Positions 18,374 to 26,649 of a stretch of DNA of 64,000 nucleotides are shown in pieces. Source of the stretch: Mesorhizobium australicum WSM2073. Lineage in GTDB: Bacteria; Pseudomonadota; Alphaproteobacteria; Rhizobiales; Rhizobiaceae. How positions within the stretch are numbered: the stretch's first letter is position 1; the number at the start of each line of letters is the position of its first letter. Made by a program: the position numbers and the translations under genes. The notes beneath the pieces are model-generated. The model had not been told where the DNA came from, did not search any database, and worked only from the letters and a program-made list of their open reading frames with translations. The stretch covers positions 4,788,001-4,852,000 of the forward strand of contig NC_019973.1 of NCBI RefSeq assembly GCF_000230995.2. The letters run 5' to 3'.

Positions 18374-19134
18374 TCCGCCATGCCTGTCACATCGGGCGTC
18401 TGCCATGCAAGATGCTGGCCGCCGTCGAGCGCGATCATCTGACCGGTGACCGAGCGCGCCTCCCAGAGATAGCGGATGGTGGCGCCGAATTCCGGCAATT
18501 CCGGGCCGCGCCTCAGAATGAGGCCAGCGACCTGCGCGTCAAAATCCGAATCGTCCTGGCGCACATTCTTCAGCGTCGGGCCTGGCCCGATCGCATTGAC
18601 GCGGATGCGCGGCCCGAGCGCCTGGGCCAACATCTGCGTCTGCGTCCACAATGCCGATTTCGATAGCGCATAGGAAAAATAGCGCGGCGTCGGCCGCCAG
18701 ACGCGCTGGTCGATGATGTTGACGATCAGCCCCTCCTGCCCTTCCGGCAAGGAACGGGCGAAGTTCTGCGCCAACAGCGCCGGGGTTTTCAGGTGAATGG
18801 CAAAATGGCGGTCCCAGGCGCGCCAGTCGAAATCCTCGACGGAATCATCGACGAAGAGCGAAGCATTGTTGACCAGCAGCGAGATTGGACCCAGCGCGGC
18901 CTCCGCCTGGCCGACGAGGTCGCCGACGGCATCCATGTCGGTCAGGTCGGCCACAACCACGGCGGCGCGCCCGCCCGACCGGTTGATCCCCGTGGCCAGC
19001 GCATCCGCCGCATCGTGAGAGCGATTGGAATGGATGGCGACCGCAAAGCCATGGCTGGCAAGGTCCTCGACAATCGCCTTGCCGATCCGTTTCGCCCCAC
19101 CGGTCACCAGCGCCACGGCAGTGGCTTTGCTCAT
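18370..19134 (-). CDS. Short-chain dehydrogenase/reductase (FolM/pteridine-reductase-like)
   Basis: A 254-residue NAD(P)-dependent reductase with TGGAKRIG (cofactor loop), NNAS, and the Tyr-x3-Lys pair in YALSKSALW. The [11 protein letters not shown] start is shared with pteridine-reductase-like SDRs, but the substrate is unproven. The ATG at 19134 has GAGGA about 10 bases upstream; a TTG 9 bases earlier is less likely. It is translationally coupled to uvrC. Confidence 0.85.
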   Translation of the reverse strand: MSKATAVALVTGGAKRIGKAIVEDLASHGFAVAIHSNRSHDAADALATGINRSGGRAAVVVADLTDMDAVGDLVGQAEAALGPISLLVNNASLFVDDSVEDFDWRAWDRHFAIHLKTPALLAQNFARSLPEGQEGLIVNIIDQRVWRPTPRYFSYALSKSALWTQTQMLAQALGPRIRVNAIGPGPTLKNVRQDDSDFDAQVAGLILRRGPELPEFGATIRYLWEARSVTGQMIALDGGQHLAWQTPDVTGMAE

Positions 19135-19408
19135 ATGTGTCAATCCTCAATTTCGGCCCGAAAACGCGACGCCGACGAAATATGGCCCGGCATGCGTTAA
19201 ACGGCGTTCGCACCTGGGGCAACATTGTGGCGAAGTGCCCAGTTCGACGTGCCGGGCCCTCTTGGACTCGCAACCGCCGGACCGCAATATAGGTCGCTGG
19301 AGTCCTTGCACCAAGCCGCGTGCAGCGCAGCACGAACTTGCTGCTGACATTTCGCTGTTGCGAAGATGCAACGTCAAGGTTCTGCCTCATTCGCGCCGGG
19401 GAATGACC
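19135..19408. other. Non-coding gap upstream of the outer-membrane protein gene
   Basis: No credible gene. It contains a small inverted repeat GTTGC-GAAGAT-GCAAC (about 19355-19370). With the element at 19412-19441 it makes up a roughly 400-bp promoter and leader region. Confidence 0.5.
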
Positions 19409-19411
19409 CAA

Positions 19412-19441
19412 GTTCAGGTTCGGTTCAGCCGCATTTTGACA
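19412..19441 (+). promoter_or_regulatory. Direct-repeat element and possible -35 box
   Basis: GTTCAG occurs at 19412-19417 and again at 19423-19428, an 11-bp period (one DNA turn) typical of OmpR/PhoB-type response-regulator sites. TTGACA follows at 19436-19441. It lies about 105-135 bp upstream of the barrel gene. The role is inferred. Confidence 0.4.
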
Positions 19442-19546
19442 CGACATTTGGAACCGACGAACGCCAGATCCGTTTCACCCCCCGGACGGGTCGATGGCGA
19501 TCGTGAGAAACAAGCCTGTGTCCTGTGGCTTAAGGAGTAAAGAACA

Positions 19547-20203
19547 ATGCAAGCCAATCTCAAATTCGCACGGCCGCTGGCTGTTGCGCTCGGGCTCTTC
19601 GCCCTCGGTGGTACCGCTTATGCCGCGGACGTCGTTTCGGAAGAGCCGCCGGCACCCGCTCCGGTTGCCGAACTTCCGGTCGCCTCGTGGGCCGGTCCCT
19701 ACGCCGGTATCAACCTTGGCTACGGCTTCGGCGGCAAGACCAAGGAAAAGGATTTCGGCGTTTCGACCGACACCAAGGGTTTTGTCGGCAGTGTCTTCGG
19801 CGGCTATCAGTGGCAGCAGGAGAACTTCGTGTACGGCGGTGAAGCCGAACTCGGCTACAACGGCGTCAAGGGTGACGACAACGGCATCCACTCCAAGGGC
19901 GGCTTCGAAGGCTCGCTGCGTGCCCGTCTCGGCTACGCCGTGACCCCGGAAATCCTGCTCTATGGCACCGGCGGTCTCGCCGGCAAAAGCCAGAAGGTGG
20001 AAGACTCGGTCCTTCTCGCCAGCGACCGCGCCACCATGCTCGGCTGGACGGCAGGCGTCGGCACCGACATCAAGCTGACCGACAATGTCTTCGGCCGCGT
20101 CGAGTATCGCTACACCGACTTCGGCAGCAAGAGCTTCGACGGTATCGGCAAGGTCAAGGCGACGGACAACCGCGTCACCTTCGGCCTCGGTATGAAGTTC
20201 TAA
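19547..20203 (+). CDS. Outer-membrane beta-barrel protein (Omp25/Omp31/RopB type)
   Basis: A 218-residue exported porin-like protein. The signal peptide (residues 1-26, ending TAYA-AD) is followed by a Pro/Ala spacer (EEPPAPAPVAELP). The barrel then opens with SWAGPYAGINLGYGFG and closes with a strand ending in Phe (VTFGLGMKF), as needed for Bam recognition. AAGGAG lies 9 bases ahead of the ATG, and a strong terminator follows. Related proteins are abundant surface antigens in Brucella and rhizobia. Confidence 0.92.
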   Translation: MQANLKFARPLAVALGLFALGGTAYAADVVSEEPPAPAPVAELPVASWAGPYAGINLGYGFGGKTKEKDFGVSTDTKGFVGSVFGGYQWQQENFVYGGEAELGYNGVKGDDNGIHSKGGFEGSLRARLGYAVTPEILLYGTGGLAGKSQKVEDSVLLASDRATMLGWTAGVGTDIKLTDNVFGRVEYRYTDFGSKSFDGIGKVKATDNRVTFGLGMKF

Positions 20204-20226
20204 GTCGTCGTTCAAGCCACGACACG

Positions 20227-20255
20227 AAAAGCCGGGCCTCGCGCCCGGCTTTTTT
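20227..20255 (+). terminator. Intrinsic terminator of the outer-membrane protein gene
   Basis: Stem GCCGGGC (20231-20237) / GCCCGGC (20243-20249), extended by AAAA/TTTT, loop CTCGC, then a T run to 20255. Confidence 0.9.
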
Positions 20256-20266
20256 GTGCCGATCGC

Positions 20267-20863
20267 TCAGGCCGGAACCGCGGACTTCAGCTCCGGGAAT
20301 TTTTCGTCGAAACGCGCCGCCCAGCGGGTCAACCGGCCGCGCCCCTTCTCCCACCGTCCGCCAAAGCGGAGCGAGAGATAGCCGAGGCAGGCACGCAATG
20401 CCAACTGACCTGCCGTGATCTTCTTCGGCAGCTTTGGCGGATTGGCGTTGAGCAGATCGAGTGCCGCCGTGATCTTCGCCCACTGCCGATCGAGCCAGGG
20501 CTGATAGACCATCTCTTCAGGCCGGGTGCGGCGTTCGTAGACCATCGACAGCGCGCAATCGCAGATACCGTCGGCCAGCGCCTCCAGCACTTCCGCTTCC
20601 AGACGCTTGTCGGGATTGCGTGGAAACAAGACGTTCTTCGAAATCCGGTTGAGGTGCTGGGTGATGGCGCGGCTGTCGTGAACCGAACGGCCATCGTCGA
20701 GCACCAGCACCGGGATCTTGCCGAGCGGATTGGCGCCGATCAGTTCGGCCGGCCTGTCCTCGGTCTTGACCGGCACCTCATGGAGGGCGATTCCGGCATA
20801 GGCCGCTGCCATCCTTACCTTGGAGCTGTAGGGAGAGGCGGACGCGTAGAGCAGCTTCGGCAT
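20267..20863 (-). CDS. Glutathione S-transferase
   Basis: A 198-residue GST with the N-terminal thioredoxin fold (LLYASASPYSSKVRMAA; Ser active-site region), NPLGKIPVLVLDDG and HDSRAITQHL, then a helical C-terminal domain. Start 20863 (MPKLLYASAS) is preferred to 20887 by family alignment. It converges with the outer-membrane gene across its terminator. Not the same class as the GST at 12855. Confidence 0.88.
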   Translation of the reverse strand: MPKLLYASASPYSSKVRMAAAYAGIALHEVPVKTEDRPAELIGANPLGKIPVLVLDDGRSVHDSRAITQHLNRISKNVLFPRNPDKRLEAEVLEALADGICDCALSMVYERRTRPEEMVYQPWLDRQWAKITAALDLLNANPPKLPKKITAGQLALRACLGYLSLRFGGRWEKGRGRLTRWAARFDEKFPELKSAVPA

Positions 20864-21126
20864 GATCGGTTTCCTGTTTGCAAACATCCAGTGTTGACCG
20901 CAGGACTGTCGCGATCAATTGCCAGAGTGCAAAAAAACAGCGGCCAGAAACCGGCTGCGGTTTCCGCCTTGGCATCACGACAAGCCTGATGCCGGTACTC
21001 TGGAAAGTATCAGCAGGCCACGACAAAAAGTCGCCCGATTCGAACGTGCGCCTACACTTCTCTGGCACCCACGCTTCGCAGGCGCTAAGCGTCACGCCGA
21101 TACATTCGCCAACCACCGCGAGGAGC
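20864..21126. other. Non-coding gap
   Basis: No gene supported on either strand. A minus-strand open frame across it has no protein-like features. Confidence 0.45.
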
Positions 21127-21167
21127 AAAAAAGTTGGGCGAGCGAGGCAGCCAACCGGCGCCTCGCT
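21127..21167 (-). terminator. Possible terminator of the H1-like gene
   Basis: On the minus strand AGCGAGGC ... GCCTCGCT (8-bp arms, 11-base loop) is followed 7-8 bases later by TTTTTT. It lies 120-160 bp after the H1-like stop. The gap between stem and T run makes it weak. Confidence 0.35.
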
Positions 21168-21289
21168 TTGCTTGCCCCTCGGCCCCTTCCCGACGCTCAG
21201 CCCAGAGGGCTGAACCCGTTGCCGAACATGCTCCGATCCAGAGCGTCCTTGCCGGATCCCGAAGGACACGCGACGCCCCAACGATCCGT

Positions 21290-21757
21290 CTACTTCTTGG
21301 CCGGAGCCTTCGCCTTCGCAGGCGCTGCCTTTGCCTTCGGCGCTGGGGCTTTCTTCACCGCCGGCTTGGTCGCGGCGGCGGCTGCTTTGGCAGCTGGCTT
21401 GGCCGCCGGCTTCTTGGCCGGTGCCGCTTTTGCTGCCGGCCTCGCCGCGGCTTTCGCGGGAGCCGCCTTCTTGGCAGCGGGTTTGGCTGTGGGTTTGGCC
21501 GTCGCCTTGGCAGCAGGCTTCTTGGCCGGCGCCGCTTTCGCCGCCGCTTTCGCGGGCGCCGCCTTCTTCACTGCCGGCTTCACGACAGTCTTGGCCGCCG
21601 CCGGTTTCTTGGCCGGCGCCTTCGCTGCCGGCTTTGCCGCCGCCTTGGCAGGCGCTGCTTTCTTCACTGCTGTTGCGGCCTTCGCCGCGACTGCTTTTGC
21701 GGGTGCTTTCTTTGCCGGTGCCTTGGATGCCGGCGCTTTAGATGACTGCTTAGCCAT
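21290..21757 (-). CDS. Histone H1-like Ala/Lys/Pro-rich protein
   Basis: A 155-residue, highly basic, low-complexity protein built of degenerate AAAKPAAK / APAKKPA repeats, as in bacterial H1-like nucleoid proteins. No folded domain is evident. The ATG at 21757 has AAGGGG upstream; a longer frame is rejected. It probably binds DNA non-specifically. The repeat array is prone to length change between strains. Confidence 0.82.
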   Translation of the reverse strand: MAKQSSKAPASKAPAKKAPAKAVAAKAATAVKKAAPAKAAAKPAAKAPAKKPAAAKTVVKPAVKKAAPAKAAAKAAPAKKPAAKATAKPTAKPAAKKAAPAKAAARPAAKAAPAKKPAAKPAAKAAAAATKPAVKKAPAPKAKAAPAKAKAPAKK

Positions 21758-22161
21758 GTCATGCCCCTTCACGTTATGCCGATGGCCGTGAATGACCCCG
21801 GCGCGCAATGCATATCTGACTCGCGTCTCGCTAGCCAGCGAAGCAATGGTATGATTTTCTCAACTTAAATTTTAGTTGCGATCCACACACAATCACACTC
21901 ATCATCGCAAAAATCCGCTGCTGATCTTCTGACGTCGCCAGCAAATCGATACCGGCATTCCCGATGCGATCTCGCCATCAAGATCCGAAGATTAGCGAGC
22001 GGCTTCACGCGTGATCCTTGGCCGTGAACATCATAACCCGCCGCGTCATCGAAGCGATCATCTTTTGCAGGCGCGCGGTTCGCGCGGATCACGAGCGCGA
22101 TGCGACGGTCGATCTGAAGATCACCTTGTCAAGCATGGCTTGAGCATCGGCTTTCCGACTG
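21758..22161. other. Non-coding gap
   Basis: Upstream region of the H1-like gene (minus) and the winged-helix gene (plus). AT-rich near 21850-21900. A 75-codon minus-strand frame (21865-22092) was not accepted for lack of any recognisable feature. Confidence 0.4.
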
Positions 22162-22192
22162 ACAGAATACTCTGTAGAACAGAGTATTCTGT
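22162..22192. promoter_or_regulatory. Perfect 13-bp inverted repeat, probable operator
   Basis: Arms ACAGAATACTCTG (22162-22174) and CAGAGTATTCTGT (22180-22192) with spacer TAGAA. AT-rich and perfectly symmetric, 110 bp upstream of a winged-helix regulator. The shape fits a dimeric regulator site rather than a terminator, since no T run follows. Autoregulation is inferred. Confidence 0.6.
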
Positions 22193-22301
22193 ATGAGATG
22201 CGATTGCGCCGTCGGTTTCGGCCATACAGAAGCAAATGGCACCGCAAAATCGCCAAGCCATATGGCGACAACCCAAGGCTTTGCCGCATTGGAGCCTGTT
22301 G

Positions 22302-22613
22302 ATGAGCGCCGATGACATTATCCACCAGAGTACACGGCTCAGGATCATGGCCGTCCTGAACATGCTGGAAAGGCGCGAGACCCTGGAGTTCGTCCAGTTG
22401 AAAGCCATGATCGAAGTCACCGACGGCAATCTCGGAGCACATCTCGATACGCTGGCCAGAGCTGGCTATGTCGATATTGAAAAGCTTTTCGTCGGACGCC
22501 GGCCGCAGACACGGATCAGGGTCACGACGGCCGGGCGGCAGGCCTTTCGCGGTCACATTGCCTTTCTTCGCAAGATCATCGATCAGGCAGAGGCAACGCG
22601 TCGCAGAAAATAG
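22302..22613 (+). CDS. Winged-helix DNA-binding regulator (MarR-like, single domain)
   Basis: A 103-residue protein, essentially one winged helix: STRLRIMAVLNMLERRETLEF, then TDGNLGAHLDTLARAGYVDIEK (recognition helix) and the wing GRRPQTRIRVTTAGRQAF. The ATG at 22302 has GGAG 7 bases upstream; the longer frame is rejected. Such small regulators usually repress themselves or a neighbour. The palindrome at 22162-22192 is the obvious candidate site. Confidence 0.82.
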   Translation: MSADDIIHQSTRLRIMAVLNMLERRETLEFVQLKAMIEVTDGNLGAHLDTLARAGYVDIEKLFVGRRPQTRIRVTTAGRQAFRGHIAFLRKIIDQAEATRRRK

Positions 22614-22854
22614 CAAAGCGACGAGCCTTGGTTCACCGCCTCACGATACGGCGAGCCGCCCGTCGACAGTTCGACGGCGGCGGAATTGCCGCGTGTTTCG
22701 ACAAGGAGCGCGTTGTCATCACGGCTGATAGCCGAGACAGATGGCGCCGAGCGCGACGCCGGCGCAGGCGCCGACCCGCCGGGGCGTCAGCGTCTCGCCT
22801 GCGCCCCCTTCAGGCCGCAGGCGCGAAAAAGATCGGAAGGAGAACGAGGTGCGT

Positions 22855-23307
22855 TCAGCGCAGGACGCGGCAACGGCCGTTATAGACCATCCAGCGATCG
22901 AAGCCCGAGACGCAGAACTCGACATTGTCGCCGATCGAGGCAAAGCCCTGGCCTTCCTCGATCAGATAGAAGATCGATCGGTCCCGGCCATCCGACAGGC
23001 TGACGGTTGCCCGGCAATAGTGACGACCGATCGGCCATTCCTCGCTCGCCTGCTGATAACGGTGCTGGCGAATGTCGCGAAAATCGGTAATGGCGACGTC
23101 GGGCAGATGGGGCACGTGATGCACCTGGTAGGAGAACCGATGCGTGATCTTGCTCAGCACCCATGTCTCGCCACAGATGCTGCCATCGTCCTCAGTATAG
23201 ACGCCGAGGTCGGCCGCCTGGACCGCCCGGGTGACACCGAGAGGCGCGGCAAGGGGCGTGCAGAGCGAAATCAGGGCAGCAAGTGCGGATTTGGCGAAGC
23301 GAGTCAT
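22855..23307 (-). CDS. Exported hypothetical protein
   Basis: A 150-residue protein with a clear signal peptide (about residues 1-32, ending AVQAAD). The mature part has four cysteines (ICGETW, HYCRAT, EFCVSG, GRCRVLR), enough for two disulfides, so a periplasmic location is likely. No family recognised. It stands alone, with gaps of about 185-240 bp on both sides. Confidence 0.7.
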   Translation of the reverse strand: MTRFAKSALAALISLCTPLAAPLGVTRAVQAADLGVYTEDDGSICGETWVLSKITHRFSYQVHHVPHLPDVAITDFRDIRQHRYQQASEEWPIGRHYCRATVSLSDGRDRSIFYLIEEGQGFASIGDNVEFCVSGFDRWMVYNGRCRVLR

Positions 23308-23492
23308 GGCAGCCTCTCAAGGTCGATTGCGCGCACTGTGCGGATTCGCTCGGCGGCGGTCAAGCGGTTGCCGAAACAATGGTTTCCAGAAACCGGCGCC
23401 GGGCAGTTGCTGTAAGCAGCAACCCGCAGGAAACGGCTAAGTTCCCCACGGACTGATCGTGCGGTCGTAAGGAACGCGGCGATCGAAACGGG

Positions 23493-24359
23493 CTATTCCG
23501 GCGGCGGGACCTGCTCGCCGGCCAGCCATTCCAGCGACCAGTGGGCCGGCTTGCCCACGGCGAGCAATTTGTGCAGTGCCGGCAGTATGGTTCGCAGCTC
23601 GCCTTCCAGCGTGAAGGGCGGATTGACCACCACCATGCCGGTGCCATCGAGGCTGGGATCGGAAGAGGCCGGCCTGATCTCGAATTCTATGTCGAGGATT
23701 TTCGAGATGCCGGATTGCTTCAGCGCTTTCCTGAAGGCGATCACCGCCTTGCGGTCCTTGATTGGATACCACAGCGCGTAGATGCCGCTGGGCCAGCGCC
23801 TGTGCGCCTTCACCAGCCCGTCGACGAGGCGGCCGAACTCACCCTCTTCCTCGAAGGGGGGATCGATGAGCACCAGGCCGCGCTTTTCCTTCGGCGGCAG
23901 GTGCGCTCCGAGGGCAAGCCAGCCGTCCAGTTCCATCACCTTTGTCTGAAAATCGCCGGCGAACTCCGTCTTCAGCCTGACGGCGTCTTTCGGATGCAGC
24001 TCGATCGCCGACAACCGGTCCTGCTTGCGCAGGAGATTGCGCGCGAGCAGCGGCGAGCCCGGATATTTCTTTACGCCGCCCTCGGGATTGAGCGAGCGCA
24101 CCGCCGCCAGATAAGGCGCCAGCAGCGCTGCCGCCTTCGCATCGAACGAGGCATCTATCAGCCTGCCGATGCCGCCCTGCCACTCGCCTGTCTTGTGCGC
24201 TTCGAGTGACGACAGATCGTAGCGGCCAATGCCGGCATGGGTGTCGATGACGCGAAACGCCTTGTCCTTCTGCTTCAGGTAGTCGAGCAGGCGCGTCAGC
24301 ACGACATGCTTGACGACATCGGCAAAATTGCCGGCGTGGTAGGCGTGGCGATAGTTCAT
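23493..24359 (-). CDS. rlmJ: 23S rRNA (adenine(2030)-N6)-methyltransferase
   Basis: A 288-residue SAM-dependent enzyme that methylates A2030 of 23S rRNA. The start MNYRHAYHAGNFADVVKHVVL and the catalytic LIDPPFEE motif are diagnostic of RlmJ. The ATG at 24359 overlaps the upstream stop (ATGA), so it is coupled to the membrane-protein gene. Confidence 0.93.
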   Translation of the reverse strand: MNYRHAYHAGNFADVVKHVVLTRLLDYLKQKDKAFRVIDTHAGIGRYDLSSLEAHKTGEWQGGIGRLIDASFDAKAAALLAPYLAAVRSLNPEGGVKKYPGSPLLARNLLRKQDRLSAIELHPKDAVRLKTEFAGDFQTKVMELDGWLALGAHLPPKEKRGLVLIDPPFEEEGEFGRLVDGLVKAHRRWPSGIYALWYPIKDRKAVIAFRKALKQSGISKILDIEFEIRPASSDPSLDGTGMVVVNPPFTLEGELRTILPALHKLLAVGKPAHWSLEWLAGEQVPPPE

Positions 24360-24964
24360 GTGGGACCCCTGCCCCAACGTGGCGGCGGCTGCGAATTCGG
24401 ATTTTCCGGTCGCCCGCCAGCCGAACGCAAGGACAGCAAGAAACCGATCAGGCCGACCGCCATCAGCGAGAAGCCTATCGGCCGCGCGCGGCCGTCGATT
24501 TCCCCGACACCGGAGCGCAACACAAGGTCGACCGCTCGCATCGGTATGTCCTCGGCATCGCCCGGGCCGACCGTGAAGACGTAAGCGCCAGGGCTGACGG
24601 TGGCGATCAGGCCAGCCTCGTCGCGAAAGATCTTGTCGGGCAGTTGCGGGCTGGCCTGGCGCGGATTGTCCACATGGTTGAACTGCAGCGTCGAGGCAAG
24701 CACCGTGTGGCCATTGGTGGCCGCGGTCAGCGTCAACACAGTGCGCTGCTGCGAAACGATGCGTTCGGCCCTCGCGGTCAGGTCCACCATCACCCGCACC
24801 GGCGCATCGCGATCCCTAAGCGATACGGTCAACGGCTTGAATCGGCCCTGCTCGTAGACCCGCCAGGTGCCGATTTCGCGGCCGGAAAAATTGGCCGTCG
24901 CCCAAGGGTAGATGAGACCGATGCCGGTGCCGGCCAACAGGATCAGGACGAAGAGAAAGCGCAT
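24356..24964 (-). CDS. Hypothetical membrane protein, two TM segments
   Basis: A 202-residue protein with an N-terminal hydrophobic helix (MRFLFVLILLAGTGIGLI), a beta-rich extracytoplasmic middle, and a second helix near residues 165-182 (GFSLMAVGLIGFLLSL). No known domain recognised. It overlaps rlmJ by four bases. Confidence 0.7.
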   Translation of the reverse strand: MRFLFVLILLAGTGIGLIYPWATANFSGREIGTWRVYEQGRFKPLTVSLRDRDAPVRVMVDLTARAERIVSQQRTVLTLTAATNGHTVLASTLQFNHVDNPRQASPQLPDKIFRDEAGLIATVSPGAYVFTVGPGDAEDIPMRAVDLVLRSGVGEIDGRARPIGFSLMAVGLIGFLLSLRSAGGRPENPNSQPPPRWGRGPT

Positions 24965-24983
24965 TCAGGCGGTCACCTTGCAA

Positions 24984-25661
24984 TCAAACCTTACCGGACA
25001 TTCGGCTTATATCGGCGCCGTCGCGCAGGCGTTCCATTTCGTCCAGCAGCATGTCGAGGCCGAGTTCGAAGGTCTTGTCGAATTCGGCGGCGCCAAAAAA
25101 GCGCCCGGCCTCCACGACGTTTGGATAGTCCCTGGCCAGTTGCTCGTCGCTGACGGTGTTCACCGCGGACGGGCCTCTGGAATAGCCCGCGTTCTCATCC
25201 AGCACCGCGCCCATCAGATAATAGCCCACGGCGCGGAAGAGCCGCGCACTGAGTTCCGCGTCGAAGCCGCCATCCTTGAACAAGCCGATAATGCCGTTCA
25301 ACCAGGCAAGGCAAGTCGGCGAATTCATCCGGTAGGTAACAATGAAAGTGGAATAGGCGGGATGCTCGCGGCCGATGCGGCGGAAATCGTCGACGGCAAC
25401 ACGCATTCTTTCCCGCCAGGGAAGGCTGGTGTCAGGCACTTCAAGGGCGCCGATCAGCCGGTCGATCAGCGCCTCGTGCAGATGCGCCACCGAGGGGAAG
25501 TGATGATAGATGCTCATGGCCTCGCAGCCGAGCGCGGCGGCGAGCTTGCGCATCGAAAAGCCGGAAAGGCCCTCCCTCTCGATCACCTCGAAAGCCGCGT
25601 CCTCGATCATTTCGCGCGACAGACGCCCGCGCGCTCTCTGTTTCGTGATTGGCTGATCCAT
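24984..25661 (-). CDS. TetR/AcrR-family regulator
   Basis: A 225-residue repressor. The N-terminal HTH is about residues 15-60 (EDAAFEVIEREGLSGFSMRKLAAALGCEAMSIYHHF, including the classic A-MSIYHHF recognition helix end), with a TetR-type C-terminal ligand domain. The ATG at 25661 is chosen over a TTG. Two palindromic CTTAC-N3-GTAAG sites lie in the gap to the divergent AhpD-like gene, so it very likely represses that gene and itself. Confidence 0.88.
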   Translation of the reverse strand: MDQPITKQRARGRLSREMIEDAAFEVIEREGLSGFSMRKLAAALGCEAMSIYHHFPSVAHLHEALIDRLIGALEVPDTSLPWRERMRVAVDDFRRIGREHPAYSTFIVTYRMNSPTCLAWLNGIIGLFKDGGFDAELSARLFRAVGYYLMGAVLDENAGYSRGPSAVNTVSDEQLARDYPNVVEAGRFFGAAEFDKTFELGLDMLLDEMERLRDGADISRMSGKV

Positions 25662-25676
25662 AGCGCCGCTTGACAA

Positions 25677-25721
25677 CTTACAGTGTAAGGTTCATTTTCG
25701 CCGTCACCTTACATCGTAAGG
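25677..25721. promoter_or_regulatory. Tandem TetR operators
   Basis: Two perfect palindromes share the consensus CTTAC-N3-GTAAG: CTTACAGTGTAAG (25677-25689) and CCTTACATCGTAAGG (25707-25721). Their centres are 31 bp apart, about three helical turns on one DNA face. They sit between the TetR gene and the AhpD-like gene. The assignment to this regulator is inferred from position. Confidence 0.75.
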
Positions 25722-25746
25722 CTAACAAAGACCAGAGGAGAAAACC

Positions 25747-26217
25747 ATGTCGTATCATCGCATCGTCAAATCCGTGCAGTCTTCATCCCAGCATGTGTTC
25801 CTGTCCGCCGCAGCGGCCTGTGTCCTGTCGCTTGGCTCCGCGCCTGCCCATGCCGACGACTATGATGCAACCCTCAAGGACATACAGTCGACCATGGGCG
25901 GCGTCCCAAGCTTTGTAAAACAGTTTCCCAAAACCGGTCTGCCCGGTGCCTGGGCCGAGGTCAAGGCCATCGAGCTCAGCGACAAGACGGCGTTGCCGCC
26001 CAAGGTCAAGTCGCTGATCTCCTTGGCCGTGGCGGCGCAGATTCCTTGCACCTACTGCATCTGGTCGGACACGCAGGACGCCAAGCGCGCCGGCGCTACC
26101 GACGAGGAGATCGAGGAAGCCGTGGCGATGGCGGCGCTGACGCGCCACTGGAGCACTATATTCAACGGCATGCAGGTCGATTTCGACACATTCAAGAAGG
26201 AAATGGGCGGGCAGTAA
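25747..26217 (+). CDS. Exported carboxymuconolactone decarboxylase/AhpD-like protein
   Basis: A 156-residue protein with a signal peptide (about 1-36, ending PAHADD) in front of a CMD/AhpD domain. The redox motif is Cys-x2-Cys (IPCTYCIWSD), with a following ATDEEIEEAVAMAALTRHWS helix carrying the His. Such domains act as thiol peroxidase partners and are normally cytosolic, so export is unusual. AGAGGAG precedes the ATG. The last seven codons and stop form unit 1 of a 34-bp tandem repeat. Controlled, by inference, by the divergent TetR. Confidence 0.82.
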   Translation: MSYHRIVKSVQSSSQHVFLSAAAACVLSLGSAPAHADDYDATLKDIQSTMGGVPSFVKQFPKTGLPGAWAEVKAIELSDKTALPPKVKSLISLAVAAQIPCTYCIWSDTQDAKRAGATDEEIEEAVAMAALTRHWSTIFNGMQVDFDTFKKEMGGQ

Positions 26218-26329
26218 GCCCGCCGGCAAGAAGGAAATGGGCGGGCAGTAAGCCCGCCGGCAAGAAGGAAATGGGCGGGCAGTAAGCCCGCCGGCAAGAA
26301 GGAAATGGGCGGGCAGTAAGCCCGCCGGG
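26194..26329 (+). repeat. 34-bp tandem repeat, four units, spanning the stop codon
   Basis: Units begin at 26194, 26228, 26262 and 26296. Each encodes KKEMGGQ-stop and contains the hairpin GGCGGGC-AGTAA-GCCCGCC. Only unit 1 is in the gene; three more follow the stop. The four possible stem-loops in a row could protect the 3' end or act as a strong pause. It arose by tandem duplication. Confidence 0.93.
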
Positions 26330-26433
26330 CGGGCAGTCCCGCCGGGAGTAACATAGCCAAGCTGGAGCATCGCGCCGCGTCAGGAGCGGTCTGCCACACG
26401 ATAACAGGCGTCCCTGTTTTGTGGTTGCCTGAA

Positions 26434-26470
26434 CGAGATGGCCCGCTGAGAAACGGACCATCTCGACCAT
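26434..26470 (+). terminator. Possible terminator downstream of the AhpD-like gene
   Basis: Arms CGAGATGG (26434-26441) and CCATCTCG (26458-26465), with a small inner CCG/CGG stem, followed by ACCATTTTTG. Fits a rho-independent terminator with a short T run. Confidence 0.55.
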
Positions 26471-26649
26471 TTTTGCGGCCCGCGCGCCAGTGCGGCGGTC
26501 AACCTGGATGCGTGGTCGCGCCATGGACAGCAGCTAGCCTATGCCCTCAAATGCCATTGCCGAGATGGCCGGCATTCCACTATGACTTCGATGCGCCTGC
26601 AGGCGAGAAGGGGATGTCGACTCATACCTTGGCGGATGAGGAACCTCGA

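Noticed and set aside
16838..18442. 534-codon plus-strand frame over uvrC
   Set aside because: Antisense to uvrC with no recognisable protein character.
19475..20215. 246-codon minus-strand frame over the outer-membrane barrel gene
   Set aside because: The plus strand has the signal peptide, ribosome site and terminator; the minus frame has none.
20778..21281. 167-codon minus-strand frame in the gap before the GST gene
   Set aside because: No domain, signal or ribosome site; partly overlaps the GST start.
21865..22092. 75-codon minus-strand frame
   Set aside because: No recognisable feature or upstream ribosome site; left as non-coding.
26194..26329. CRISPR array
   Set aside because: Repeats are contiguous 34-bp units without spacers; it is a tandem duplication.
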